DNA of 25,157 bases, taken from an uncultured Clostridia bacterium (GTDB lineage Bacteria > Bacillota_A > Clostridia > TANB77 > CAG-508). Both the position numbers and the translations under genes were made by a program. Positions within the stretch are counted from its first letter, which is position 1; every line of letters starts with the position of its first letter. Shown in pieces: positions 15,286 through 22,263 of this stretch. The notes beneath the pieces were generated by a model. That model was given only the letters and a program-made list of their open reading frames with translations. It was not told the origin of the DNA and made no database searches. The stretch spans positions 1-25,157 of the forward strand of contig CALXJS010000024.1 in the NCBI GenBank assembly GCA_944388685.1, given 5' to 3'.

Positions 15286-15397
15286 TATTATGTAAAGTTC
15301 TATTTGCTAATAAAAATAATAGAAACTTTACTCTTATATTTAAATTTTTTAAAAATAATACAACTTTACATAATAATGTCTCAAAAAGAAACGTCCC
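15264..15397. repeat. 36-bp perfect inverted repeat (REP/MITE-like unit)
   Basis: Arms 15264-15299 and 15362-15397 are exact complements, starting GGGACGTTTCTTTTTGAG, with 62 bases between them. The GGGGACG-TTCTTTTG word resembles repeats that I recall around REP-associated tyrosine transposases in Clostridia (recollection, not searched). No transposase is nearby. Each arm contains an ATG followed by SQKETS codons reading outward, and the left one provides the annotated start of the membrane gene. Confidence 0.85.
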
Positions 15398-15406
15398 TAA
15401 ATGGAC

Positions 15407-15440
15407 AAAAAAGGAAATTTTGAGTTTCCCCAAGATTTCC
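15407..15440 (-). terminator. Terminator at the 3' end of the candidate large RNA
   Basis: On the minus strand GGAAAT (with extension) pairs with ATTTCC, followed directly by six T. It lies between the RNA and the membrane-protein gene, so readthrough would be needed for co-transcription. Confidence 0.55.
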
Positions 15441-16049
15441 TCTTAATTATTTTTTATTTGAGATGGCAAAAGTCTAAGTAAATTTTACAGTTTAGGTCTG
15501 GTCGAATTTCTCTATTTCCCACATAACATTACTGTTATTGCCGTTTCCGTTTAAGGGAAATATCTATAGTAAAATCCATAGATACCAGATTGCCACTTAA
15601 ATCTGTACCTTAATCCAAAGACTTCTATGCTTCTATGAAAGCAAACATTCTAGAAGTTTTCCTTAACACACTTTTCAAGTTTATTAGTCTTTTTTGCAAA
15701 TGCAATTTCATAAGTACAGTAAAACTAATTTGGCCAGAACTACGTTTTACTAATGATTTAATCCCAATACATTCACTCAAGACAGGCTACTCTGTGCTTT
15801 TTGTGTCTTGGCACGCATCACAGGTTACTCTTAAATTATGTATAAAAAGATACATTTATCATAAATTTAAGCCTCCGCGAAATCAGGGAATCTTATATAT
15901 GCCATTATATAATACCCTAATCTCTTACTTCCTGAACACACACAAACTTGGCGTTTCGCGCACATTCAAGAAACTTCAACGATATGCCCTTTAGTGGATT
16001 TTTAGCCCCACCCTCATAAACTTAAGTATGACTAGAATAATGCACCATC
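15407..16049 (-). ncRNA. Large structured noncoding RNA, probable OLE RNA
   Basis: A gene-free ~640-nt stretch on the minus strand with its own promoter (16057-16086) and terminator. It is richer in G+C than other intergenic DNA and full of hairpins: CAGATT/AATCTG (15586-15605), ATCTAT/ATAGAT (15562-15583), ATTTCCC/GGGAAAT (15514-15561) enclosing ATAAC/GTTAT, AGTAAAAC/GTTTTACT (15718-15751), and the longer-range CGCGAAA/TTTCGCG (15876-15960). OLE RNA is about 600 nt, ornate, found in anaerobic and extremophilic Bacillota, and encoded directly upstream of oapA, a small membrane protein. Length, structure and downstream gene fit. The identification is by context, not by a covariance match. An open frame on the opposite strand (15635-15994) shows no protein-like features. 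Confidence 0.6.
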
Positions 16050-16056
16050 GATATAT

Positions 16057-16086
16057 ATTATACAGTATGAAATTGAAATATGACAA
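16057..16086 (-). promoter_or_regulatory. Promoter of the candidate large RNA
   Basis: -35 TTGTCA (16081-16086), 18-bp spacer, -10 TATAAT (16057-16062), minus strand. The predicted RNA start is near 16049. Confidence 0.65.
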
Positions 16087-16195
16087 ATTTCATTTTGGTT
16101 TTATTTGTTTTAAAGATGTTTTTCTTTGTTTCTGACAATTCTATTTTTTGCTATTTCAATTATTTTCTCATTTTTTCTTCGTTTTTCTTTATTTT

Positions 16196-16771
16196 TTAAT
16201 ATCCAATAAATTCTCGTAATTCTTTTTTTGTTTCTTCAAAATCTCTATCATTTGCAATATTAGCAACTTTAATATTTGGATAACGTTTTTTGATATCTTC
16301 TGCCATTTCTAAATACACTCTTTGTTGATTAATACTATTTTCTGATTCATATTTTGAGTTTTTAAATGTTGCCTTGTCTTTTCGATTTAATCTTGTATGA
16401 TAGTTTTCCACATCTTTTAAGTATAGTGTTATATAGTATATATCAAAATCTAATTTACTAAAATTTTCTAACAATTTTTCGTATACATCAGTAAATGTAT
16501 AATCTTTCTTTCCCAATCTACAATAATTTTCTTCTGTAAAAAAAGTTCTATCAAATACCAAATTAATACTTTTATTTTCCATTTTTTTGATATATTCCAA
16601 TAAGTTGATATACATCTCTTCTGCTTTCTTTTTCCCCTGTGCAGAAGAGTCTGAAGTCCCACATAATCTATATAAATTTGTATAACTTAATGAATATCTT
16701 AAAAAATCTGTTACAGTTGTTTTTCCTGCTCCTTGTGGTCCTTCTACTACAATTAGTTTTGAATTTGCCAT
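16196..16771 (-). CDS. Deoxynucleoside/thymidylate kinase-like P-loop protein
   Basis: 191 residues. P-loop EGPQGAGKTT (10-19) at the very N-terminus, and VFDRTFFTEENY (72-83) with the DR pair that binds the phosphate acceptor in nucleoside and thymidylate kinases. An Arg-containing LID-like stretch (NYHTRLNRKDK) lies near 124-134. It probably phosphorylates a nucleoside or nucleotide, but it is not a close tmk, as the usual DRY/TTP motifs are changed. The start is backed by AAGGAGGGAG. It follows the 44-residue small gene by 36 nt in one operon and lies head-to-head with the dGTPase-like gene, suggesting a nucleotide-pool role. Confidence 0.7.
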   Translation of the reverse strand: MANSKLIVVEGPQGAGKTTVTDFLRYSLSYTNLYRLCGTSDSSAQGKKKAEEMYINLLEYIKKMENKSINLVFDRTFFTEENYCRLGKKDYTFTDVYEKLLENFSKLDFDIYYITLYLKDVENYHTRLNRKDKATFKNSKYESENSINQQRVYLEMAEDIKKRYPNIKVANIANDRDFEETKKELREFIGY

Positions 16772-16807
16772 TTTTGTATCTCCCTCCTTAATGCATAAAA
16801 ATTGTAA

Positions 16808-16942
16808 TTATTTTTTAACCGTACCTTCCTTTTTTTCTAAATCCTCTTCCTTATTCTCTTCTTTCTTTTTTAACATATTGTTAATTGAATTTAAGATATC
16901 TTCTGGACTTTCATCAAAGTCATCTTTTATAACATGTAACAT
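16808..16942 (-). CDS. 44-residue acidic/charged small protein
   Basis: Starts MLHVIKDDFDESPED and ends with a Lys/Glu-rich tail ...KEGTVKK. A perfect AAGGAGGAATTAAAATG ribosome site and a consensus-like promoter 27 bases upstream show that it is a real gene. No homologue is recognised; one amphipathic helix is likely (ILNSINNMLKKKEEN). It is the first gene of an operon with the P-loop kinase, so a regulator or partner of the kinase is possible (inference). Confidence 0.75.
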   Translation of the reverse strand: MLHVIKDDFDESPEDILNSINNMLKKKEENKEEDLEKKEGTVKK

Positions 16943-16968
16943 TTTAATTCCTCCTTCAATTCTTTTTC

Positions 16969-16997
16969 ATTATACTACGCCATATTTTTATTTTCAA
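16969..16997 (-). promoter_or_regulatory. Promoter of the small protein/kinase operon
   Basis: -35 TTGAAA (16992-16997), 17-bp spacer, -10 TATAAT (16969-16974), minus strand. Confidence 0.75.
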
Positions 16998-17081
16998 TAT
17001 AAAAATTTAATCTATTTATAGACTTTTTCATTTTTTTATTATAAACTACATTTGAATATATAGGAAGGAAAGAAATTAGTT

Positions 17082-18293
17082 ATGGAAAAATGTTTTAAAG
17101 ATTATGCTGCAAACCCAAATCATCCAGATTGGGAAAACATATCTAGAAGAAAAAAGCCTTTGCTTACAAATCCAACAGATATTCGTTCTGTTTTTGATAG
17201 AGATTACACCAGAATTATCCATTGTAAGGCTTATAAACGTTTAAAACATAAGACACAGGTTTTCTTCTCTCCAGAAAGTGACCATATTTGTACAAGAAGT
17301 GAGCATGTCTCTCATGTAGAATCTATTAGTTATACAATTGCTAGTTATTTAGGACTAAATACAGAATTAACAAAAGCCATTTCTGTTGCACATGATATTG
17401 GACATAGTCCTTTTGGGCATAGTGGAGAGAGAATTTTGTCTGCCATTTCTCAAAGAGATTTAAATTGTACCTTTTGGCACGAGAAAAACGGACTTGAATT
17501 TGTTGATAGTATTGAATTATTAGAAAATAGAGAAAAATACAAAGATAATTTAGATTTAACCTATGCTGTTAGAGATGGGATTATCTCTCATTGTGGAGAA
17601 ATTGACGAAAATGCATTAAGACCAAGAAAAGAATATATTGATTTATCAACTTATGTAAGACCAAATCAATATGCACCATATACATGGGAAGGTTGTGTAG
17701 TTAAAATATCTGATAAAATTTCATATATTGGTAGAGATATTGAAGATGCCATTACTTTAGGTATTATTGATGAACACTTAGATGAACTATATAAATTACT
17801 AAACTATGATTTACCAGAAAAGAAAATTAATAATACGATTATCATTAATTACTTAGTTTGTGATTTAGTTCAAAACTCATCTCCTGAAAAAGGCTTATGT
17901 TTTTCTGATGAAGCATTTGATTTGTTAAATAAAATCAAAGAATTTAATTATAGAAATATTTATTTTTCTGATAGATTAAAACCTTCTATGAAGTATTTCG
18001 AGCTAGTTTTAAATGAAATTTATGATACTTTAAAATCCTGTTATGACGGAGAAAATACGCTAAAAAATCTACAAAATAAACTATCTAAAACTTCTATAAA
18101 ACTTTATGACAGCTTTTTAGGGTTTTTAAAAAATTATTATAATTTAGGCAATCGAAAAGAATTAAAATTGATAAATGATGTTATCTTTGATTTTCGTAAC
18201 GAAACTGATTTTTATAAATGTATTATTTATTATATTTCTGGTATGACGGATAAATTTGCTATTGAAGTTTATAATGATATTATTGGTTTTTAA
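17082..18293 (+). CDS. dgt: dGTPase-like HD-domain triphosphohydrolase
   Basis: 403 residues. An HD-domain metal site is visible: His75 in TRSEHVSHVE, His104-Asp105 in VAHDIGHSPFGHSGE, and later VVKISDKISYIGRD with its Asp. The N-terminal RIIHCKAYKRLKHKTQVF is the classic dGTPase start. The family cleaves dNTPs to the deoxynucleoside plus tripolyphosphate, limiting the dNTP pool. The length is typical of the Bacillota group-2 Dgt-like proteins, whose preferred dNTP varies. ATG after GGAAGGAAAG. Monocistronic, divergent from the kinase operon, with a clear terminator at the stop. Confidence 0.85.
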   Translation: MEKCFKDYAANPNHPDWENISRRKKPLLTNPTDIRSVFDRDYTRIIHCKAYKRLKHKTQVFFSPESDHICTRSEHVSHVESISYTIASYLGLNTELTKAISVAHDIGHSPFGHSGERILSAISQRDLNCTFWHEKNGLEFVDSIELLENREKYKDNLDLTYAVRDGIISHCGEIDENALRPRKEYIDLSTYVRPNQYAPYTWEGCVVKISDKISYIGRDIEDAITLGIIDEHLDELYKLLNYDLPEKKINNTIIINYLVCDLVQNSSPEKGLCFSDEAFDLLNKIKEFNYRNIYFSDRLKPSMKYFELVLNEIYDTLKSCYDGENTLKNLQNKLSKTSIKLYDSFLGFLKNYYNLGNRKELKLINDVIFDFRNETDFYKCIIYYISGMTDKFAIEVYNDIIGF

Positions 18294-18321
18294 AAGGGCT
18301 TCTTAAAAAGAAACCCTTTTT
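18292..18321 (+). terminator. Terminator of dgt
   Basis: AAAAGGGCTTCTT pairs with AAGAAACCCTTTT directly at the stop codon, followed by T residues. A second small dyad, TAGGAAA/TTTCCTA, is at 18329-18347. Confidence 0.8.
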
Positions 18322-18352
18322 CGCATTGTAGGAAATTACATTTCCTATAATG

Positions 18353-18375
18353 TAAAAAATAAAATTACACAGAAA
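18353..18375 (-). repeat. Terminator-like dispersed repeat, copy 2
   Basis: Minus-strand TTTCTGTGTAATTTTA plus a T-run, preceded by GAAAAATTG. It is related to 10891-10913 and 22127-22149. It lies in the convergent gap between dgt and the sensor kinase, beyond the 162-bp repeat. Confidence 0.55.
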
Positions 18376-18428
18376 AATTGTTTCACAATTTTTCGTACAA
18401 CAAATCTTATACACTTCTTGCTAGATTT

Positions 18429-18590
18429 GTTCTTGTATAGGAAAAATTAAGTTTTTCCTATACAAGAACATCGCTTCGCTCTAACGATTGCACACAAATT
18501 TTACTAACGTAAAATTTGGCGCACGAACAATTACGCGGGCTTTAAAATGTTATAAACAGATAAAATGTTCAAAAAAGCCCGCTATTGTTC
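18429..18590 (-). repeat. 162-bp three-hairpin repeat, copy 2 (inverted)
   Basis: Same length and structure as the copy at 972-1133, in opposite orientation. On the minus strand its first nine bases GAACAATAG are the last two codons and stop (Glu-Gln-stop) of the sensor kinase. Differences from copy 1 sit mainly in loops (for example CTCGA versus CTTAA in the third hairpin), so the stems are kept. The remaining gap to dgt is AT-rich with no gene. Confidence 0.9.
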
Positions 18591-20021
18591 TTCATCTAAA
18601 TTTTGTATTTCATTTTCGCGATAGGATGATAACTTATACTCATTTTTGTTATCGAAAATAATCTTGATAACTTTTGTAAAATTATCTTTTGATGGTTTTC
18701 CGTATTCTTCAATAATCAAACTCGCTTTTGATTTTCTTAATGTATCAAAAGTATTCATAAATCCCATACCTGTACCACCATCATCTGCATGTGTTGTACT
18801 TGGTTTGTTACCTAAATTGATTAATGTTTCTATTTCAAATTCTATACCAGAGTCATAAATGTATACACTATAAAATCCGTCAATCAATCCTAGTCTTACT
18901 AAAATACTTCTATTAATGTTTTCAGAATGATTAATTGCTATAATTGCATTTTTGATGTGATCTGCTAATAAAATTTCTAAATCTGATTTTGTAATATATT
19001 TGTTTGTCATATGATGAATGTTACCATGTACTTGTAATTGAAAATCGATTTTGTTTTTCACACATTCTGATTGCATATATTTTAACATATTGTCGATTTC
19101 ATCAATATTGGTTTTTGTTAGTTCTATACTTGCTGTTTCTTTTTGCATTTCTTTTGATATACTTTCTATCTTTTCTTTAATTCTATTTTCATCTGCTATT
19201 TCGTTTTTTAATAACAATTGTTCTAGTTCATATTTTAATGATTTTTGCTTATGCGCTATTGAATGATTTGTTTTGCTTAATTTTAAATTTTCTTTTTCTA
19301 GTTCTTCTATTTCTTTGTCCTTGCTTTTTAGTTCTTCTTTGATTTCTTCTACTTCTCTTTCTTGTAATTTTTGTTTATAGTATAGCTGTAAAGATTTTTG
19401 AATGGTGATGACCATGATGATGGAGAAGATAATAATATACAATAAAAATGCTTTTCTGTCTGCACTATTTAATATTAGTATAGCTAAAAATATAGCATAT
19501 GATATATTTAAAATTAGCATACCAAGATATTCATTATTTTTATTATCCTTTAAAAACGAAATCCCTCTTTTGAATCTATTTAATTTACAGACTACACTAA
19601 ATAATATGGCAAAAATAGTCAAATTTTCAATTAATAATATTAACTCATTATCTATATTGAAAACTGTAAATATGGTATAACTTATAATAAGTGAAATCAA
19701 ATACAATATATAATTAACACATAAAGAAATTGTAGTCACTAATAAAGCATATCCTATATTTTTATTTAATTTTTTTGAGAAAATGCAAGAAATAAAAATA
19801 TCTAAGAATAATATGCTTATTGTTGAATTTGAAATATATTGAATAAATCCACAAATAAAATTAATACAGATAAGGATAACTATCAAAATATATTTTTTCT
19901 TAACTTCTTTTTCTTTAATTTCTAATATTTCATAATCTAATTTTAGTGTAAATATGCTAATTAGAATTGTTTTTATTAAATATTCCAAATTATTTGAAAT
20001 AACCATTTCAGATTCTCCCAT
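18582..20021 (-). CDS. GHKL-type membrane sensor histidine kinase (AgrC-like)
   Basis: 479 residues. The first ~207 hold about six or seven hydrophobic helices (near 12-28, 43-63, 67-82, 90-121, 128-146, 166-184, 190-207), then a coiled coil (215-300) with candidate phospho-acceptor His253 or His257. The GHKL ATPase domain follows: N box LLADHIKNAIIAI (Asn358), YDSGIEFE (389-396) and GGTGMGF (415-421). This is the AgrC/peptide-sensing architecture. ATG after AGGTGA. Upstream in the same direction is a 17-residue peptide gene, separated by a strong terminator, and then the response regulator. The last two codons and stop lie inside the 162-bp repeat, so the original C-terminus may have been altered. 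Confidence 0.85.
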   Translation of the reverse strand: MGESEMVISNNLEYLIKTILISIFTLKLDYEILEIKEKEVKKKYILIVILICINFICGFIQYISNSTISILFLDIFISCIFSKKLNKNIGYALLVTTISLCVNYILYLISLIISYTIFTVFNIDNELILLIENLTIFAILFSVVCKLNRFKRGISFLKDNKNNEYLGMLILNISYAIFLAILILNSADRKAFLLYIIIFSIIMVITIQKSLQLYYKQKLQEREVEEIKEELKSKDKEIEELEKENLKLSKTNHSIAHKQKSLKYELEQLLLKNEIADENRIKEKIESISKEMQKETASIELTKTNIDEIDNMLKYMQSECVKNKIDFQLQVHGNIHHMTNKYITKSDLEILLADHIKNAIIAINHSENINRSILVRLGLIDGFYSVYIYDSGIEFEIETLINLGNKPSTTHADDGGTGMGFMNTFDTLRKSKASLIIEEYGKPSKDNFTKVIKIIFDNKNEYKLSSYRENEIQNLDEEQ

Positions 20022-20051
20022 TTTATCACCTATTAATATATTACATTAAAC

Positions 20052-20102
20052 AAAAAAGATAATCAATATTTATCGAAATAATAAATATAAATTATCTTTT
20101 TT
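20052..20102. terminator. Bidirectional terminator between peptide and kinase genes
   Basis: AAAAAAGATAAT (20052-20063) pairs with ATTATCTTTTTT (20091-20102); an inner ATATTTAT/ATAAATAT stem extends the hairpin. It lets the peptide message end as a short RNA, with the kinase produced by readthrough or from another start. Confidence 0.8.
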
Positions 20103-20109
20103 ATATATT

Positions 20110-20163
20110 TTATGGAAGCCATCTGTCAATCCATTCAATAAGTCCATCAAGCCATTCGATCAT
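20110..20163 (-). CDS. 17-residue amphipathic Trp-rich peptide (candidate signal)
   Basis: MIEWLDGLIEWIDRWLP, with AGGTGGTG 6-7 nt before the ATG. The sequence is a duplicated I-E-W-(L/I)-D unit that would make an acidic amphipathic helix with three Trp on one side. No Cys or processing leader of the AgrD type is seen. It sits between an AgrC-like kinase and a Spo0A-like regulator and ends in a strong terminator. A membrane-active or signalling peptide sensed by the kinase is the natural inference. The short length means that chance cannot be excluded, but RBS and context argue for a real gene. Confidence 0.6.
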   Translation of the reverse strand: MIEWLDGLIEWIDRWLP

Positions 20164-20189
20164 ATCTTTCACCACCTTTTCTCTCGTAC

Positions 20190-20217
20190 TTATAGAAAAC
20201 ATCTCTGTTTTCTATAA
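20190..20217 (-). promoter_or_regulatory. Leader hairpin upstream of the peptide gene
   Basis: TTATAGAAAAC and GTTTTCTATAA form a perfect 11-bp stem with 6-nt loop, ending 26 bases before the ATG. Further upstream at 20227-20253 ACCGCCT/AGGTGGT plus a T-rich tail looks like an attenuator. It pairs fully only as minus-strand RNA (G-U wobble). Confidence 0.5.
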
Positions 20218-20269
20218 ATAAAAATTACCACCTATTCACGCGAAAAAGGCGGTATCTTTTTATCGAAAA

Positions 20270-20290
20270 AAATGGTAGAAATATGTCGAA
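20270..20290 (+). promoter_or_regulatory. Spo0A-type box joined to a shared 17-bp word
   Basis: TGTCGAA at 20284-20290 is the core 0A box. It overlaps the 17-bp word AAATGGTAGAAATATGT (20270-20286) that recurs at 5705-5721. It lies upstream of the peptide gene and just after the terminator of a regulator carrying a Spo0A-type DNA-binding domain, so autoregulation is plausible. Confidence 0.5.
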
Positions 20291-20295
20291 AAATA

Positions 20296-20348
20296 GAAAA
20301 AAACATATCATAAATATTCATTTTTAAAATCAATACCTATGATATGTT
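20296..20348 (-). terminator. Terminator of the response regulator gene
   Basis: AACATATCATA (20338-20348 read on minus) pairs exactly with TATGATATGTT, 25-nt loop, followed by TTTTTTTCTATTTTT on the minus strand. Confidence 0.75.
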
Positions 20349-20428
20349 CATTTTTAATTTCATAAAATTTTATTTCACATTTATGCATAAAAGACTTTGT
20401 CTTTACTAATACGCTCTTTTCTAATTTT

Positions 20429-21217
20429 TTACAATTCTCTTTCAATCTTTTCTACATAATAATATATAAATTCCATTGGCGTTGGTATACCAGTTTCTGG
20501 ATTTATTCTTGCTCTATAATATTCTAATAAGTCATCTACTGCTGTTTTATTCCAAGCATGAATGATCGCATTTTGAATGCCATTTGTTATTGTGTTTCCA
20601 GACTTTTTGTATATATTTGTTAAATGCCTAATTACATTTGTGTTATCACCTTTGTTTTCAATTAGATATAAAATGGCATCATGAATATACTTTCTTCCAA
20701 CCATTTTAGATGGGACACCTATCAAATCTAATTCTCTAGCAATACAATCTGATATTTTCTTTTTGTTGTCTTCTATTTCTTCTTTCAAAATTTCCATTGT
20801 CCTTTGAGGTGTTACTTCTCTCAAACTGATTATTCTGTTTAATACATAATCTGCTGAATATCCTGGATGATTCTTATATAGGATAATATCTGCACCATTT
20901 TTGTGGACAATATTATATATTCTTTTTGAATTGATATGTGTTGTTACTACTACAATTGGGTCATAGCCTAAATTCAATTTTTTCAATTCTGTAAAAAATC
21001 CTAAAGAATCCGTATTTCCTGATATACTGTTATTTAGTTCTAAATCTAATATGATGCCTTCTGGATGTTTGCTTTGTACATATGTTAGTCCTTCGACATC
21101 TGAGTCTGTGATTCCAATAATTTCCACATCATTTCTGTTTTTCACACTGTTAATAAAATTGTTACAATCATTCTTATCATCTTCAATAATAAGTAACTTC
21201 ATAGATTTTGTTGTCAT
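20429..21217 (-). CDS. Response regulator with Spo0A-type C-terminal domain
   Basis: 262 residues from the ATG with AAAGGGTG upstream; the frame runs 19 codons further but without an RBS. Receiver domain 7-130: Asp13-Asp14, phospho-acceptor Asp58 in GIILDLEL, Thr92, Lys115. The C-terminal 160-260 (DLIGVPSKMVGRKYIHDAILYLIEN, then NAIIHAWNK, then IPTPMEFIYYYVEKI) aligns by eye with the Spo0A DNA-binding domain (IGVPAHIKGYLYLREAI..., RHAIEVAWSRG, PTNSEFIAMVADKL). It is not the master Spo0A itself but a paralogue next to a GHKL kinase and a peptide gene, so probably its cognate partner. A consensus 0A box lies downstream, ahead of the peptide gene. Confidence 0.85.
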   Translation of the reverse strand: MTTKSMKLLIIEDDKNDCNNFINSVKNRNDVEIIGITDSDVEGLTYVQSKHPEGIILDLELNNSISGNTDSLGFFTELKKLNLGYDPIVVVTTHINSKRIYNIVHKNGADIILYKNHPGYSADYVLNRIISLREVTPQRTMEILKEEIEDNKKKISDCIARELDLIGVPSKMVGRKYIHDAILYLIENKGDNTNVIRHLTNIYKKSGNTITNGIQNAIIHAWNKTAVDDLLEYYRARINPETGIPTPMEFIYYYVEKIEREL

Positions 21218-21359
21218 CTGTTCACACCCTTTCTTTTTTATGACAATATACCATATTTCTCTATAAAATACCATAATTCCACAAAATATTTTACCAGATG
21301 TTTGAACATTTTATATTGTAAAATAAATACAATTATATATTTTTATGGAGGAGATTTTA

Positions 21360-21701
21360 ATGGATACAACAGATTTAGAAAGAAATGAACAAATTTTAAG
21401 AGGTAAAAGAATTAAAGATATTAGAGAAAATGAACTACATATGAATAAAACACAATTGGCTAAAGCGATTGGTGTTTCCAGTCAATTTTTAGGTTTAGTG
21501 GAAGAAGGCAGAGGTAATTTAATGTATAGAAGTATTAAAAAGTTAAGAAATTTAAGCGGTCATTCTGCTGATTATATTTTATATGGTCTTGATGACAATG
21601 TTCTTAACAAAACGAAAAGTCTTCTAGATAAATACAGTGATGAAGAAATAGAAAAGGCTATTCACATGATTAATGATATTGCTATTTTTATAAAAAAATA
21701 G
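21360..21701 (+). CDS. XRE-family helix-turn-helix regulator
   Basis: 113 residues from the ATG preceded by GGAGGAG; the earlier ATG at 21345 overlaps that RBS and is rejected. The HTH at about 14-67 (RIKDIRENELHMNKTQLAKAIGVSSQFLGLVEEGRGNLMYRSIKKLRNLSG) is the standard XRE/Cro fold. The tail (SDEEIEKAIHMINDIAIFIKK) is helical, likely for dimerisation. Divergent from the response regulator, so it may control the signalling genes. A 52-residue membrane peptide follows on the same strand. Confidence 0.85.
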   Translation: MDTTDLERNEQILRGKRIKDIRENELHMNKTQLAKAIGVSSQFLGLVEEGRGNLMYRSIKKLRNLSGHSADYILYGLDDNVLNKTKSLLDKYSDEEIEKAIHMINDIAIFIKK

Positions 21702-21872
21702 TCTTCTTTTTGAAATTTTTGTGTTTTTTATATTATTTTGAATATATTATATTGATTTGTTTCATCTTGTTTGATAAAATATTCCATGTAAGATAAGATA
21801 GGAAAATTTATATAAGTAGAAGTAAAAATCAATTTTCTGTATTATTAAATGGTATAAAAGGTGGAATTTTTT

Positions 21873-22031
21873 ATGATAACAAATTATATGTTGTATTTAT
21901 ATACTTTACCAAAAGAAGAACAAATTGAACAAATCTTTATAATACTTAGTTTTATTTTTGTTTCTGCCCTAGTCTGTATGTTTTTAGATTATTTGAAATC
22001 AAGATTCTCTAAAAAACATAAAGCTAGCTAA
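21873..22031 (+). CDS. 52-residue single-pass membrane protein
   Basis: Begins MITNYMLYLYTLPKEEQ, then one hydrophobic span (about 20-38, IFIILSFIFVSALVCMF), then a basic tail KSRFSKKHKAS. AAAGGTGG stands 9 nt before the ATG. Topology is probably N-out/C-in by the positive-inside rule. No family recognised. Being next to an XRE regulator and a peptide-sensing two-component system, it could be a signal, a toxin or an accessory. The 171 bases between it and the XRE gene show no strong promoter. Confidence 0.65.
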   Translation: MITNYMLYLYTLPKEEQIEQIFIILSFIFVSALVCMFLDYLKSRFSKKHKAS

Positions 22032-22126
22032 TTTAGGTAATTTGTCAAATCTTGCTTCGTGAAAGCTTTTTTCTACTTTTCTAATACAACTACATATATT
22101 TAAGTTTTCAAGGAAGCATAAAGATT

Positions 22127-22149
22127 TTTCTGTGCAATTTTATTTTTTA
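22127..22149 (+). repeat. Terminator-like dispersed repeat, copy 3
   Basis: TTTCTGTGCAATTTTA followed by a T-run, sharing the core with 10891-10913 and 18353-18375 (opposite strand). The left arm of the hairpin is degenerate here. Confidence 0.5.
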
Positions 22150-22167
22150 GAATTTAAAAATTGTAAA

Positions 22168-22200
22168 GCTAAATATCACTTATCCATATTGATATTTAGC
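22168..22200. terminator. Terminator between convergent genes
   Basis: GCTAAATATCA (22168-22178) pairs exactly with TGATATTTAGC (22190-22200), followed by a T-rich stretch on the plus strand. Confidence 0.75.
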
Positions 22201-22263
22201 TTATATTTATTTCATTTTTAACTTTATCTTTTATTTTCCAGAGACAAGTCTTTCTTCACAAAA

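Noticed and set aside
15070..15446. Overlapping small frames on both strands around the 36-bp inverted repeat
   Set aside because: They arise from the palindromic arms and the Lys/Glu-rich coding of the membrane gene read in other frames; no RBS or domains.
15635..15994. A 119-codon open frame on the plus strand
   Set aside because: It has no RBS, unnatural composition for this genome and no domain. It lies opposite the promoter-to-terminator unit of the candidate large RNA, whose structure accounts for the open frame.
21218..21274. 19-codon N-terminal extension of the response regulator
   Set aside because: No RBS for the upstream start; the receiver domain begins right after the ATG at 21217, which has AAAGGGTG.
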